Below are positions 21,106-31,694 of a stretch of 64,000 bases of DNA, piece after piece (within the stretch, counting starts at the first letter, position 1; the number at the start of each line of letters is the position of its first letter). Source of the stretch: Chaetoceros tenuissimus (lineage: Eukaryota; Bacillariophyta; Thalassiosirophyceae; Chaetocerotales; Chaetocerotaceae); the NCBI GenBank assembly GCA_021927905.1, contig BLLK01000069.1, forward strand, positions 992,001 to 1,056,000, written 5' to 3'. The notes under the pieces are model-generated. The model did no database searches. It saw only the letters and a list, made by a program, of their open reading frames with translations, and was not told the DNA's origin. The position numbers and the translations under genes are program-made.

Positions 21106-21512
21106 ACTTTGAATTCTTCTTTTGGTATTGACTAGATGCAGTTTTACATGTATCTATGATTGGCTTTGTTATTTAATTTGCTAGGAAAGTTACCATAGTC
21201 TAACAGTGGTGTGTGGTTGGATGTGCATCAGGATCCAGGATCATCGTCGTTGTTGTTGTTGTTGGATCTGATGATATTATGTGGCTATCTTACATTGGTG
21301 CTATGATTAGCTAGGGAGTCAAAATCTGAAATAAAAAATAGGATTCGAATTCAATGATGATGAGATAGTAATAGTAAACACTAATTATTCATACATACTT
21401 TGTTACCCTTCTAAACCAATGTCTTTGTTGATTGTCGTGAAATGTATCTCAAGGTGCACCAAAAAATCTTTGTTTGCATATTTTTATCTGTTCTCATTTA
21501 TATAAATCTTGT

Positions 21513-21835
21513 TGACATTTATTGTTGATGTCTTCAACTGTCTACTATGAAGTTGAAAGTCTATCGACCCTCTTTTTGATAAAAAGAATTGATGGAAAAA
21601 CGAAGCAGGTGTTTGGCATCAATAGAAGAGGTGAAGATTTATTTGTACCCGTCACATCTTGTGTTCTCAATGTTGATTGGGGTACCTCTTTGACATTATT
21701 GTTGATGTCTTTAAACTGTCTATGAACTTGAAAGTCAATCGACCCACTTTATGATAAAAAAGATTTTTTGATAAACAAAAAAGCAGATGTTGGCATCACC
21801 ACCGAAAACCAGAGGTTATTCTTTTTGACAAAATT
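21513..21835. repeat. Diverged tandem repeat, two units of about 178 bp
   Basis: Unit 1 starts at 21513 (TGACATTTATTGTTGATGTC) and unit 2 at 21691 (TGACATTATTGTTGATGTCT). They share in order CAACTGTCTA, GAAAGTC-ATCGACCC, TTTTGATAAA, AAGCAG-TGTTTGGCATCA and TTTTGAC-like ends, with many substitutions and small gaps. Upstream of the small paralogue pair. Confidence 0.7.
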
Positions 21836-21852
21836 GACCCTTCTCTCAAGGC

Positions 21853-21877
21853 CTTTTTGCCTTGAGAAGGCGAGAAA
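21853..21877. promoter_or_regulatory. Perfect hairpin in spacer
   Basis: TCTCAAGGC and GCCTTGAGA pair over nine bases around a six-base loop (CTTTTT). Position about 130 bp upstream of the small-protein gene at 22009. The role is unknown. Confidence 0.5.
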
Positions 21878-22008
21878 CTTTAGCAAAAGTGGGAATGGTC
21901 GTACCGTACCCGAGGAAGACCCTTCTCAGTGGTGAGTGGGTTCATTATATTCTCTCATAAAAATCTTTGTACATTTCATCGAACTGAAATCAATAGAATA
22001 CAATAGCC

Positions 22009-22401
22009 ATGACCTCTATCCACACCAAAGTTCCTCTAGACAACGAATTCTTCCTAGAAGATCCTTCCCCTCCTGCAATTGCTCCATGTACTCCCTCTAT
22101 TAGGATAATGGACCTGCCGTCATCACCACCATTGATGAAGAGAAGAAGCACCCATGAGACTCCCAAGACTTTGGACCCGAATACAATCAAACAAGATGGA
22201 TCGAAATCTCATCCATTGAAACCCAAGAAGGTGATGACTGTACATTCTGAATTTGATTTCCTTTTCTCGTTGACAACCAATGATGAAATAGATGCAGGAA
22301 GAAAAACAAATGTATCCAAGAGAAAGATAGTCCCAATGACATTACCTACTATTGCTAGTCCTAAAAGAACTAGAAGAGTAATAAAGATTGTAACTCCATG
22401 A
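22009..22401 (+). CDS. Small Ser/Pro/Lys-rich protein, paralogue A
   Basis: 130 residues, unknown family. It is a paralogue of the protein at 23508-23999: the N-termini match (NEFFLEDPSPP against NDAFFLLDPTPLF), the middle has LPSSPPLMKRR against LPSSDPPAVRK, and the ends match closely (PTIASPKRTRRVIKIVTP against PTIATPMRKKIRTIKNIITP), both stopping right after TP. There is no signal peptide or membrane span. Several SP/TP sites beside basic residues (TPKTL, ASPKRTRR) suggest a nuclear, kinase-regulated protein, which is inference. Start MTSIHTKV matches MTSNSKAI of the paralogue. No intron. Confidence 0.75.
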   Translation: MTSIHTKVPLDNEFFLEDPSPPAIAPCTPSIRIMDLPSSPPLMKRRSTHETPKTLDPNTIKQDGSKSHPLKPKKVMTVHSEFDFLFSLTTNDEIDAGRKTNVSKRKIVPMTLPTIASPKRTRRVIKIVTP

Positions 22402-23507
22402 GCTACTTCGATGAAATTCATAACTCCCCAAAGGTGGAAGTATTCATGTATAATTAGATGTAAAGGTCTATGGTGGGAACTTTAGGAACCATTCAATTCA
22501 ATTTCTATAAAAATAAGTTCAATTAAATTTGTTGAAGATATTTGTAGGTAAAGTTGTCGCTCTTACAATTTGATTACTATAAAAGATAGGATATAAACAT
22601 CATTACTACTCATATTCATAAGTATGGTGCACCTTTCTCTACTAGTCTATATCATAATCCATTCCTCATGACCGAAATGTCTCGTGAGACAAATACAGAA
22701 GCCGATGGATAAAGAAACGAAAGAAGCTAATATCCATATTAGACAAGACAGGAAAAAGAAAGTAAAAGGCGAGCAAAGCAATCGTACGATCTAGTAGGCA
22801 GAGGAGAAGACTATCAATCTGGTTAAGAAGAAACATTGATAGGTATTTTGTACACACAATTTTTGCTCTTACATTTTCAATAAGGTATATGGTAAAGAGG
22901 AAACATTAATAGATGCTATGTACAAGTAGAGGCAATTTTTGCTCTTCTATATTGATTATGATCATAGATAGGATTCAAACTCATGGTGCACCTTTCCCCT
23001 TTCCCTATTTCTTGAACCAAAGAATTGCTCGTGACCGTATCGTAAATGTCCAGAAAAAAAACGATCGAGAAGGCAAAGAAGCCAAAAATAAAAATCACAC
23101 AAGACCAGATGCTCACCAGCAGGATAATGTATGAGAAGTCTAGGTGAGGAAAAAGACAGGTGGAAGGCAAGAACATCAATCGTATGAGCAGCTATGAGAA
23201 GGCTATCAATCTGAGAACAGAGGAAAAATCGATCATGAGAAGGGTATGGATCTTATTGAAACCAAGATTGCATGTCAGTATCAGTTGGGAGTCTTTTGAG
23301 GCCTAACTATGACGGGACTGCTTCTTTCTCGCGCCATATCTGGCCATATTTGTGTAAAAAAGTGTCAGGCGAGAACATTGAGAAGCCATTGCACACAGAC
23401 GACTTTTGCATCTGCACCACTTCAGAGGAGTTCTTTTCACATGTGACATAAAATTGAAAACACAAATAATCAACCACTTTTAAAAAAATATATCCAACTC
23501 TGATACT
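22402..23507. other. Spacer between the two small paralogues
   Basis: About 1.1 kb without a credible gene. Short frames at 22913-23134 (plus) and 22916-23179 (minus) overlap each other and the repeat copies and look non-coding. It contains two nested diverged tandem repeats, listed separately. Confidence 0.55.
22585..23222. repeat. Diverged duplication in the spacer, period about 382 bp
   Basis: Copy 1 is 22585-22830 and copy 2 is 22967-23222. Shared landmarks in order: GATAGGAT, ATGGTGCACCTTTC, CTCGTGA, AGACAGG, AAGGC-AGAA, CAATCGTA and GACTATCAATCTG / GGCTATCAATCTG. A smaller pair lies between them: GAAACATTGATAGGTATTTT (22825-22870) and GAAACATTAATAGATGCTAT (22896-22946), both ending CAATTTTTGCTCTT. 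Confidence 0.7.
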
Positions 23508-23999
23508 ATGAATTTATCCATTATGACATCCAACTCTAAAGCTATACCATCGAATGATGCCTTCTTCTTACTTGATCCTACTCCTCTTTTCCAGACTCCA
23601 GTGAGTAAGAAGAGAATACTGCCATCTTCCGATCCACCAGCTGTGAGAAAGGTGGTGAGACCCACAAAACTTGCTCGAAGATCCAATAATACTGAGGTAC
23701 CTCTAAACATGCTGCTTCCTCTCTTTGACCTCAAAAGTAGTAACGAAACTGCTACCACTTTCAGTCTAAAGAGAAGACGTTCGTCTGAAGCCAACGAACT
23801 AGAGCAATGTTTTCCTTCTTCTGATTACTATGAAGTTAATGGGATGAAGAGTAGCAATGCTGGTGACAACTCATCAGGAGAATATAGGAAAAGAAAGGAC
23901 GCTACAATGCCTAGCCCAAGAGTAAGAATTAGCACCCCTACGATAGCTACTCCAATGAGAAAGAAGATTAGAACCATCAAGAACATCATTACTCCATAA
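23508..23999 (+). CDS. Small Ser/Pro/Lys-rich protein, paralogue B
   Basis: 163 residues from 23508, or 158 from the ATG at 23523 (MTSNSKAI), which lines up with the start of paralogue A. It shares the N-terminal FFLxDP block and the C-terminal TIAxP-basic-IKxIxTP block with the protein at 22009-22401. The middle is longer and holds extra basic patches (SLKRRRSSEANE, EYRKRKDATMPSPRVRIS) that look like nuclear-localisation signals. SP/TP sites are frequent. No known domain, signal peptide or membrane span. The conserved ends with a free middle suggest two short binding motifs joined by a disordered linker. Confidence 0.75.
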   Translation: MNLSIMTSNSKAIPSNDAFFLLDPTPLFQTPVSKKRILPSSDPPAVRKVVRPTKLARRSNNTEVPLNMLLPLFDLKSSNETATTFSLKRRRSSEANELEQCFPSSDYYEVNGMKSSNAGDNSSGEYRKRKDATMPSPRVRISTPTIATPMRKKIRTIKNIITP

Positions 24000-24062
24000 G
24001 GAGTAAGGAAAAATGAAAAGTACATATTTCAATTTCAACTTTGAAATAACATTATTACGCTA

Positions 24063-24104
<42 letters not shown>
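24063..24104. repeat. (AT)n microsatellite
   Basis: About 40 bp of uninterrupted TA repeats after CTATC, between paralogue B and the four-TM gene. Confidence 0.95.
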
Positions 24105-24105
<1 letters not shown>

Positions 24106-24170
24106 CGACGCAGTAGATAATACCTAATTTGTTTTATTACAAAGAGATTTCATTGATTATTAATTCAAAC

Positions 24171-24838
24171 ATGTTTGCCTATTTGTTGTTGAATGGATTG
24201 TTTTTTATAAGTTGTTTAGTCTTTGCTGGCAATGTTGCTTGGATCCTACATCAACAAAAATTTGGGCGACAAAGAAAAGTATTCGCTCTATGGGCCGATG
24301 GATTCAAAAATATTCCAATTATGGACCTTGTATTTGGTATCATTCTTGCTGCTGCTAATTGTCTATACCCTTATGGAAATGCTGTTGATGTGGTGAGTAA
24401 AATTTCAAAAATATACCATTTTGTTTCGATCATTGGTTGGAACATAGCTCATGACTAACATATTCACTCTCATATTCATAGGGTTTGCCTGAACGTGTTC
24501 CAGACTTTCTAATAGGTTTCCTCGAGGGTGGTGGCCCAGTATCAAAGATCCCTCTTTATGCTGGAATGACAGCAACATTCTTGGAAATTACTCGCAGAGG
24601 GAAAGAAATCTTTGGAAAACAAATGTATTGGGTACCTGTCTTTTGTATCGGAGTGAATTTATACTTTATTTTCTTACTCGCTGGTGTGGAATACGGAACT
24701 GGGAGTGAATTGACTGAACTTAATTATATTTACCACATTTTACATGATATTCTTGGAACAGAGTTAGGAATATTTATCTTTGGAATGTTAGTAAAGAATT
24801 ATGTTCCACTGGCTGAAAGAGTTGATAGCATTGAATAA
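24171..24838 (+). CDS. Small four-span membrane protein, unknown family
   Basis: Exons 24171-24392 and 24482-24838, 89-nt intron (GTGAGT ... TATTCATAG, phase 0); 192 residues. Hydrophobic spans: AYLLLNGLFFISCLVFAGNV, LVFGIILAAANCLYPYG, VPVFCIGVNLYFIFLLAGV and LGIFIFGMLVKNYV. A loop rich in Gly (GFLEGGGPVSKIPLYAG) follows the junction. The splice gives AVDVGLPERVPDF without a break. I cannot name it. Start is the first ATG of the frame. Confidence 0.72.
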
Positions 24839-24981
24839 GCATAGTATCAACTGATTCGGACTAATTCCATTTCTTGAGAGTCCATTTTTAATAATAGAGT
24901 CCTATTTTAACCAAGATTATTGGACGAATATGATGTGTCTCCATAGAAACGTTTACCTTGTAAATTACAAGATTAACAAAG

Positions 24982-25791
24982 TTAGTTGGAAACTTTCTCA
25001 TAAGCTAATATTGTTGCGTCAATATTATTGCTTGTGTAACCATCCTCGGTAACATAAAAACTCCCATCATGAATCACTTGCCAATGCTCACTATTATCAA
25101 ATGCATCCTTGACAGCATCTGCGCAAGCTGCTGTAATACTCATAACTACTCCTCCTTTTTTCAAGACACGTGACATTTCATCCACAGCCATTTTTAAATG
25201 TTTTGCAGCCAACTCTTTATCATTTGCTCCGGATAAATAAATGGCATCCAATGTTCCCTTTTCTAAAATAGCATCATAACTATCATCTTCATATGAAACT
25301 AAATTTCTCGCATCCGCCATTTGCAAATCACAATCTCGATCCCCGAAAAAGTCTTTTGCACAATCTACACCTTCGGAGGCATAATCAAATGCAGACATTT
25401 TTGTATATCCATAGTCAAACATATCTACCATTGAACTGTCATTTCCAATTCCTGGCAAGAGTACTCTGGGTGATTCAGAGTCTTTTAATGGAACAAGTTC
25501 TGTAAAGAATGGCTGGATATCATCCCAACCAGCGTACCATGTGTATTCTCTTTCATTTTCATAACATTCATTCCAGTACGATTGTCGTCCAAAATTTGAC
25601 TTTTGTTCTTCAGGTTCTTTCAAAGATGAATATAAGATTGTCGCCGTTGATGAATGAGCATGATGATGTATACTCGTAGTTGATTCCCATTTGAGTGATG
25701 GTACGGTGAATGCATCAGTCGTCGCGAGTATCTTTGAGATGAATATGATTAGAAAAGGTTGTAAGTAGCTCTTCATGTTCAAAATTTGCAA
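24982..25791 (-). CDS. Plastid-targeted SAM methyltransferase
   Basis: 269 residues, one exon. A signal peptide (YLQPFLIIFISKILATT) ends in TDAFTVPS, the ASAFAP-type motif that marks import into diatom plastids. The mature domain has YWNECYENEREYTWYAGW, motif I LLPGIGNDSSMVDMFDYGY, motif II SAFDYASEGVDCAK, DARNLVSYEDDSYDAILEKG and VLKKGGVVMSIT. The FDxxYW...Y-x-W and LxKGTLD blocks resemble the METTL13/EEF1AKMT4-like group, but the location argues for a plastid substrate. The start could be the ATG at 25776 (MKSYLQ). Substrate unknown. Confidence 0.85.
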   Translation of the reverse strand: MQILNMKSYLQPFLIIFISKILATTDAFTVPSLKWESTTSIHHHAHSSTATILYSSLKEPEEQKSNFGRQSYWNECYENEREYTWYAGWDDIQPFFTELVPLKDSESPRVLLPGIGNDSSMVDMFDYGYTKMSAFDYASEGVDCAKDFFGDRDCDLQMADARNLVSYEDDSYDAILEKGTLDAIYLSGANDKELAAKHLKMAVDEMSRVLKKGGVVMSITAACADAVKDAFDNSEHWQVIHDGSFYVTEDGYTSNNIDATILAYEKVSN

Positions 25792-26341
25792 GTTCTTCAG
25801 CTAGCTAGAAAGTATCTATCGCACGTAGACCAATGAGTAACCACACTACCAATACTCAATGCGCGTAATAGTTTCGCAGGAAAAGATTTTCGTATACAGC
25901 CAAAGCAACCTCACTTCTATTCTTTGTGAGGCGATCTATTGCTGCCCGAGATTACAACCACAGTTATTAGTCTTCTTCCTCTATTTTGTTATTTATCAGC
26001 AACATAAAGAAGATACCTTACGCATGTTGAATGTGTGATGTGTGAGATACGAGTAGTACCTTACATAAGAAGTACGGGTTGCAGACAGACGATAGAGGTT
26101 CATTTTTTATAACGGTTTCGGAGAGAGTTTTGACCGTTGGGGAGAAAAAAACGAAAAAAAGAAGCCAACAGAGTTTCATAATATGTAAATTCTATTATTA
26201 GTAACAAAGAAAAGAATCCAACATCAAGTCCATAGCAGACACAGCTGCACTTATAAAAGAATAGTGTCGTGTTGTAATTGAGCTCCTTCATTTTTTTTCA
26301 GTTGCGCAATCGTACCTTCCCTACATATAAGACCAACGACA
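25792..26341. other. Divergent spacer
   Basis: About 550 bp between the methyltransferase (minus) and the coiled-coil gene (plus). I see no gene or repeat in it. Confidence 0.5.
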
Positions 26342-27868
26342 ATGACGTCTGTGCCTCAAGATGCACCGCCGATACCATCTACATCTACTACTTGTTGGAA
26401 TCAGCCATCACCTGATGATCTCGAGAAACAAATAGAATCTTTAGAACAAGCTTTGAAAATTCAGATCCAGAAAAGAATAGAAGCTGATAAGGAATTGTCC
26501 AAAATCAAGGCAACAAAAAGTCAACCCGAACCTTCTACTACTGCTCAAACGAATTCTGTACCTAGTGGCAACATCATCAATGCTATTCATCAATTAAATG
26601 ACTTGAATGAATTAATCACAGGCTTTACATCTGAAGTTGATGGTCTAGATGGGGATGATTCAGAAGATAAAATGGATCGAAAAGATGTTTTGTGGATTCT
26701 AAATGAAGTTTCACTTAGAGTCATTGCTGTGGCTTCTGGTCTGGATTCTGTTCCACAATCGTGTAATGATTCAAAACAGGATGATGTACATCGAAGTACT
26801 AGTCAAATGTCATCCATGCATGATATTGATGGTGATGACGAGGATGATCAAGTGGCAGAAAATATTTTAATGGAACAACAAGTACAGGATGAAATGAATG
26901 TTGCAAAGTTACAAGGCCAAATAGCTCAACTGCAGGAAATCAATCAGAAACTAAATCAACGTATTGAACGGGGTGGATTGTCGACACCTACCATGAGCAA
27001 AAGCAAGACTTTGAATTCTAATATGGCAGGCCTGGATATACAACAACAATATTCTACGTTGCAAGAAAAATATACTCATTTGGAACATCGCCATGCAAAT
27101 ATATTAAAAGAGATGCAACTTGAATTGAATGAAAAGAACCAACTTATCCGAGAATTAAAGAATGGAGCAAATGCAAATGAAGTACAAGTACAAATAGAGC
27201 AAGAAATACCGGTAGAAATACCAATGACTCCAAATCCTACACGAAACAATGTACCCAGTCAAGTCAATGCCGAAAATGCTTCCACTGGTCATCAACCTAA
27301 TCTCATGTCGCCCCTAAGTCCCATGTCACCATTCTTGACCAATTCTACCCATAAAGATATGCAAATTGCATCACTTCAAGAAGAAATTGATGATCGTGAT
27401 GCTGTTATTGCAGAATTGAAAATGGAATTGGATGCTTACACTGTGAAGAAGGAAACAAAAACAATGGAAACGGATAAGATTAGAATAAAGTATTTGGAGA
27501 GTATCATCACTGAATTGGAGAGTAGATTGAAGAGTAAACATGTCGTGAAGTCACCAGCGAGGAAGATGTATAGAAGTAATGAAAATGTGGGTGATGATGA
27601 CGAAAGAAAAAGTACAGAGTCTGTGGGTTGTATTGGCGACAATGTTTCGAAACCCAAGTCGCCATCTCGACAGAAATATACATCCATGTTATATAACTTC
27701 AATTCTTTTGTAGATGAAAATATTGCACCTGAAGCACTGGCGACGTCACAAATGGATGATTTGGAACTTCAAATTGCAGAGTTAATGGTGAGACTTGAAG
27801 ACTCAGAACTTGAGAATAAATCTTTGAAAGAAAAGTTGAATCAGTATCAAGGTATAGAGTCGCAATAG
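26342..27868 (+). CDS. Coiled-coil protein
   Basis: 508 residues, one exon. Long heptad stretches lie at about residues 20-55 (DLEKQIESLEQALKIQIQKR), 185-210 (VAKLQGQIAQLQEINQKL), 235-275 (LEHRHANILKEMQLELNEK), 335-400 (ASLQEEIDDRDAVIAELKME) and at the C-terminus (DDLELQIAELMVRLEDSELE). Linkers are Ser/Pro-rich (SPLSPMSPFL) or acidic. No enzyme motif or membrane span. A structural or tethering role, for example at a centrosome-like or Golgi site, is possible but not shown. Confidence 0.78.
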   Translation: MTSVPQDAPPIPSTSTTCWNQPSPDDLEKQIESLEQALKIQIQKRIEADKELSKIKATKSQPEPSTTAQTNSVPSGNIINAIHQLNDLNELITGFTSEVDGLDGDDSEDKMDRKDVLWILNEVSLRVIAVASGLDSVPQSCNDSKQDDVHRSTSQMSSMHDIDGDDEDDQVAENILMEQQVQDEMNVAKLQGQIAQLQEINQKLNQRIERGGLSTPTMSKSKTLNSNMAGLDIQQQYSTLQEKYTHLEHRHANILKEMQLELNEKNQLIRELKNGANANEVQVQIEQEIPVEIPMTPNPTRNNVPSQVNAENASTGHQPNLMSPLSPMSPFLTNSTHKDMQIASLQEEIDDRDAVIAELKMELDAYTVKKETKTMETDKIRIKYLESIITELESRLKSKHVVKSPARKMYRSNENVGDDDERKSTESVGCIGDNVSKPKSPSRQKYTSMLYNFNSFVDENIAPEALATSQMDDLELQIAELMVRLEDSELENKSLKEKLNQYQGIESQ

Positions 27869-28217
27869 TCGCATAAATAAAAAATGTTCCTTTTAATCAC
27901 TGATTCTTTTTATGATTTCTTCTTTTGATTGTCGTTAAAATAAACTCGTAGAAACATGAAGGAAAATTCTGTGGAAGTGAGAGTTAAAAATTTAGCAGAT
28001 GGATGAGGACACTTTTTATATATCGTGAGTAGACAGAAGTAGACAGCCAGTAGCCATAAAAATGAAGAGAACCTACTCTTGATAACTTGAATAATAGCAT
28101 AGAGTTATTTCACATGTTAAAAACCAAATCACTAATTTACAAGCTTTTTCATGGCAACTTCTCATCTTCTCTCTCCAAAGGTATTTGATGACATCATTCA
28201 TCACTCGTAAGTTATAT
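27869..28217. other. Convergent spacer
   Basis: About 350 bp between the ends of the coiled-coil gene and ORC1. It has a short repeat (GTAGACAGAAGTAGACAG at about 28028) and nothing else I can name. Confidence 0.5.
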
Positions 28218-31200
28218 CTACCACTTGTTTGTTCGCCCAAGAAACTTTTGAGCAAGATCATTATGACGAGTGTCCTTCAAAGCTGCCAGTACTTCGTAGA
28301 AATCCAATGAGAAAGTAATCAACGTTGCTGCACCATTGGTACCAAAGTCTCCATTAGTACCGTTTGGTGTGTTCAAATCAAGTACTCCAGCTTCACCAAG
28401 TCGACATAACATACCTGTAAGCATATGGCGTTGTGGACATGGAATATACAGCTTACTTCCAAGACTATTCGCCATGCTTTCCATCTTAATTAGAGTTTCT
28501 TCAATTGTGAACTCTCCACGTTCCATACCAGTATTTCTTTTCAAGGAAGCAAGAGCTACGAAAAGTAGGGCTTCATAGTTTGTTGCATATGTGACTCTTT
28601 GATGTAGAAGAGAATTAAACATGTCTTTTGCTGTTTTCTGAATATCAGAGATCCTAACTATTCCATTACAATTTCCATCTGCCCCAACTGCCCTTTTGCC
28701 CATTTGAATTTCAGAGTACACTCTTTCAGTTGCATTTTTACACAGTTGGAAAAGCTTCCGAATATCCCCAGATTCTGAACAAACTTTTCTAGCTGCAAAA
28801 CGCAATGCATCGTATTGAAAAATAGATTTCCCATCCTTGATAGGCTGACCAAGTTTGCCTTCTAAAATCTTTTCACAATCTTCGCTTGAATATGAATTGT
28901 ATATACATCTTTGTTTTCCAATTCGTGACTGCAAACGTTCGTGAAGACGTTCTGGAAGATTAATTGTATTTGAGATACCAAGGACAATCAGTTGTGCCAT
29001 ACTTTTGTTATTTGCTCCATTGATTGGCCAATCAAAGAGATTGTATAAAATTGTTTGCTGCTTAGTGAGGAGATAATCAATTTCATCAACTAGCAGCACC
29101 ACAATACGTCGCTTCTGATTTTTCTCCTCAGGTTTCAGTTCGCTGAAATAAAGACCTAGCTTAGCAAGTGCCTTGGGCCTGTTCAACTTTTCCTTATTCT
29201 CACTGACAGCTTCCCATAAACGAACATAAGTATCAAACGGATGCCTCATTTCCATGCCATTCAAACTAACAAAAGTAAATTCTGGAATTGTACCAGCAGC
29301 TTGCTCTTGTTGCAACTCATAGATGATCGAAGACACGCTAGCAGTTTTTCCAGTACCCTTGTAACATTCAATATTAGCTATAATATGCAGAATATCAACA
29401 AACATTGAAGAGAAGAACAACACTTACCGGTGGTCCTCCAATGAATAACGCAAACGAGTTCTTGTTTTGGTTACCTATAGTCTCGTTGCTGGTATTAACT
29501 CCGTTGATAGCATGGCGTAGAAAATTTCGAATTTGACTTTGTTCGTTGTTTCGTCCAATAACACCCGTTTTGTCCTCAGAAAGTGAAGCATCTGAAAGTG
29601 TAAGCTTAGATATTGTAGAATCAAAACGGGCTTTCCAATTTCCATTTTCACTTGCACTGATATTCACTTCATCTGGATTCAGACTACTTTCATAAGAAGT
29701 TCGGGCTGCCGACCTTCGCTTCATGAATTTTGAGTACATCATTGCACGTTGTAGTCTAGTATCTGACGATCCAATTGGTAGCAGTGTTCTTCTATGAACG
29801 CTCCAAAATCTTTGGCAGAAGAAATTCACAAGTGGCATACCGTTTTGAGTCATTTGCATATTTTCAGGGATTGCTGGGTCAGAGTAAAGCTTTGCGGGTC
29901 CCAAAAGCGTAGTGGCAAAAAAAGTTTCTACATCATCAGTTTCAAAGACCTCGGTAAGTTCTTCCTCGTCTCGTTTTGTTGATGGGAAACCTGGCATATC
30001 TTCTTGTCGATACAACCATCGTAGTTCAAGAAAATATTTCCCATAAACTTTTAGATGTGCAGTAGTTGCTGTTGTTTTCAAATCCACAGCTTCTTTACGT
30101 GATTCAAAGTCGCGGTAAATAGCAACAACTTCAGCACACCACCAATATACATTAAAAGGGTACTTTCGACTATCATTCGCTACACGATTGGATGCCTTCG
30201 ATGCTGTTTTGGGATCTAGTTGAATAGCAACAGTATCACCAAGATTAATTTTCCATTCTGAATCTTCATTGCATTGAAAGTTTTTCGTTGCATAGTGATG
30301 TAATGGTGGATGAACAAACATTGACATGTAGAAAGCTCTTTGACTAGAAACATCCACATGGAAAGGTGGTTCCATTGTCCACATACTTTCGTCCTCTTCG
30401 TCCTCCTCCTCTTCTTCTTCTTCCTCCTCCTCTTTTAAATCAGTTTCTACTTTCCGGCTCTTCGTTGCCTTGTCTGCTTCCTTGTCTTCCTCGTCGTCCA
30501 CAAAAGAAGCATCCGATACCATTTCACTAAAGGTAAGAAACTGTAAGAGACTATTGAATGGCTAAAAATGAGTCAAAATTTCGATACTTACTCATCCGAT
30601 TCTTCCGTGGATAAGGGATTATACTGAATAATGGCAGATTTGCTTATGAGAGTATCCACCTCACAGCCCATTTTATATTGCAGCGACAGGAGTTTCAATT
30701 TTACATCACATTCAAACTTCTGTAAGCCTCTCCAAAATCTTCTCATCTCGGTTCTACCCTTCATGCCATGCTTCTTTCGCTTCATCATAGACTTTTTCAT
30801 TACATCATTTTCTTCAAAAGGATCACAATTGAATGATGTTTCCAAATGACATGTACCAGAGTCGAGTTCAATATTAGATGCAATCTTGTCTCCTCCTAGA
30901 ATTTTTGCACATACAAATTGAACAGTTGGAACACCTTCTTTATCTACGAATATACGGCTCTTCTTATTACCTTCTGTAAACCATCGGTCACCATACCAAT
31001 GCTCCATATCTTTTGAAAACTCACCAGCCTTGCCAGTTTCATCCATACATACAGCCTTCCCGATAAAAGATCTAACATGGACCTCATCCAAGTCTTCACT
31101 TTCTGTGATTTCTTCACCATATTCTCTCATAGGTTTCCATTCCCTATCAAGATCTTTTGATATCATATCCGTATAAGTCTTATTTTCTTTATGAAAAATC

Positions 31201-31694
31201 TCATCTACTCTATGAAACCATCGAACTTTAATTTTGACATCCCCTTCTTCTTTGTATATAGCTACAATTTGCAAAGGGCAATAAGTGCACTCAAATGGAT
31301 ACCATGCGTTACTCTTCATTCTATATCGTTTTTTTGGAGAGAATTTCGTTTCTCCGATATGCGAAATGACAATATCTCCTATGGATATGCTCCATGTTGG
31401 ATCATGCTCATTTTTATGATGCTTCAGGATATGTTTTTGAAGAGCAACAGCATAGTTTTCTAGAGGCAAGGGTATATTTTCAACTGTAGTAAAGTATTCC
31501 CTCTTAGATTTTTTACATTTGTAAATGCAGTTTGTAGCAATTATTTCGCTTGTACTCGTAGGTGTTTGTTTGATGCGCTTCGAGCTCGAAGGTGGTTTTG
31601 TAGATGTTGTTTTGCGACGGGATTTTGGAGACGTGGAACTCGATGAAAGACGTCGTTTCCCTGTATTTTTTGACTGCTTCTTCTTTGGTGGCAT
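28218..31694 (-). CDS. ORC1: Origin recognition complex subunit 1 with two BAH domains
   Basis: Three exons, 30592-31694, 29428-30526 and 28218-29357; introns of 65 nt (GTAAGT ... CTTTAG) and 70 nt (GTAAGT ... TACAAG); 1113 residues. The second splice builds Walker A GPP|GTGKT across the junction. Next come Walker B VVLLVDEIDYLLTKQQ, sensor block VLGISNTINLPERL, then the R-finger region RLQSRIGKQRCIYNSYSSEDC and an AAA+ lid with a winged-helix tail, all as in ORC1/Cdc6. The N-terminal part is unusual: two BAH-like modules in a row. Module 1 is WSISIGDIVISHIGE and so on (about residues 115-290). Module 2 is WKINLGDTVAIQLDP with YFLELRWLYRQEDMPG (about 410-600). Acidic Glu-rich linkers separate them. 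The start MPPKKKQSKN (31694) gives the usual basic N-terminus. Confidence 0.9.

Larger units (their letters stand above)
21106..22008. other. Repeat-rich spacer
   Basis: About 900 bp with no convincing gene. Its main content is the diverged tandem repeat at 21513-21835. A short inverted pair, CTCAAGGCCTTTTTGCCTTGAG at 21855-21876, forms a perfect stem-loop with a small loop. Confidence 0.6.

Noticed and set aside
21522-21725. 67-codon plus-strand frame
   Set aside because: It lies within the diverged tandem repeat and the frame is not kept in the second unit.
22913-23179. Overlapping frames on both strands
   Set aside because: They fall in repeated spacer DNA, and the other repeat copy does not keep either frame.
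24063-24104. TA repeat as a possible recombination or origin site
   Set aside because: Simple microsatellite; no further sign of function.
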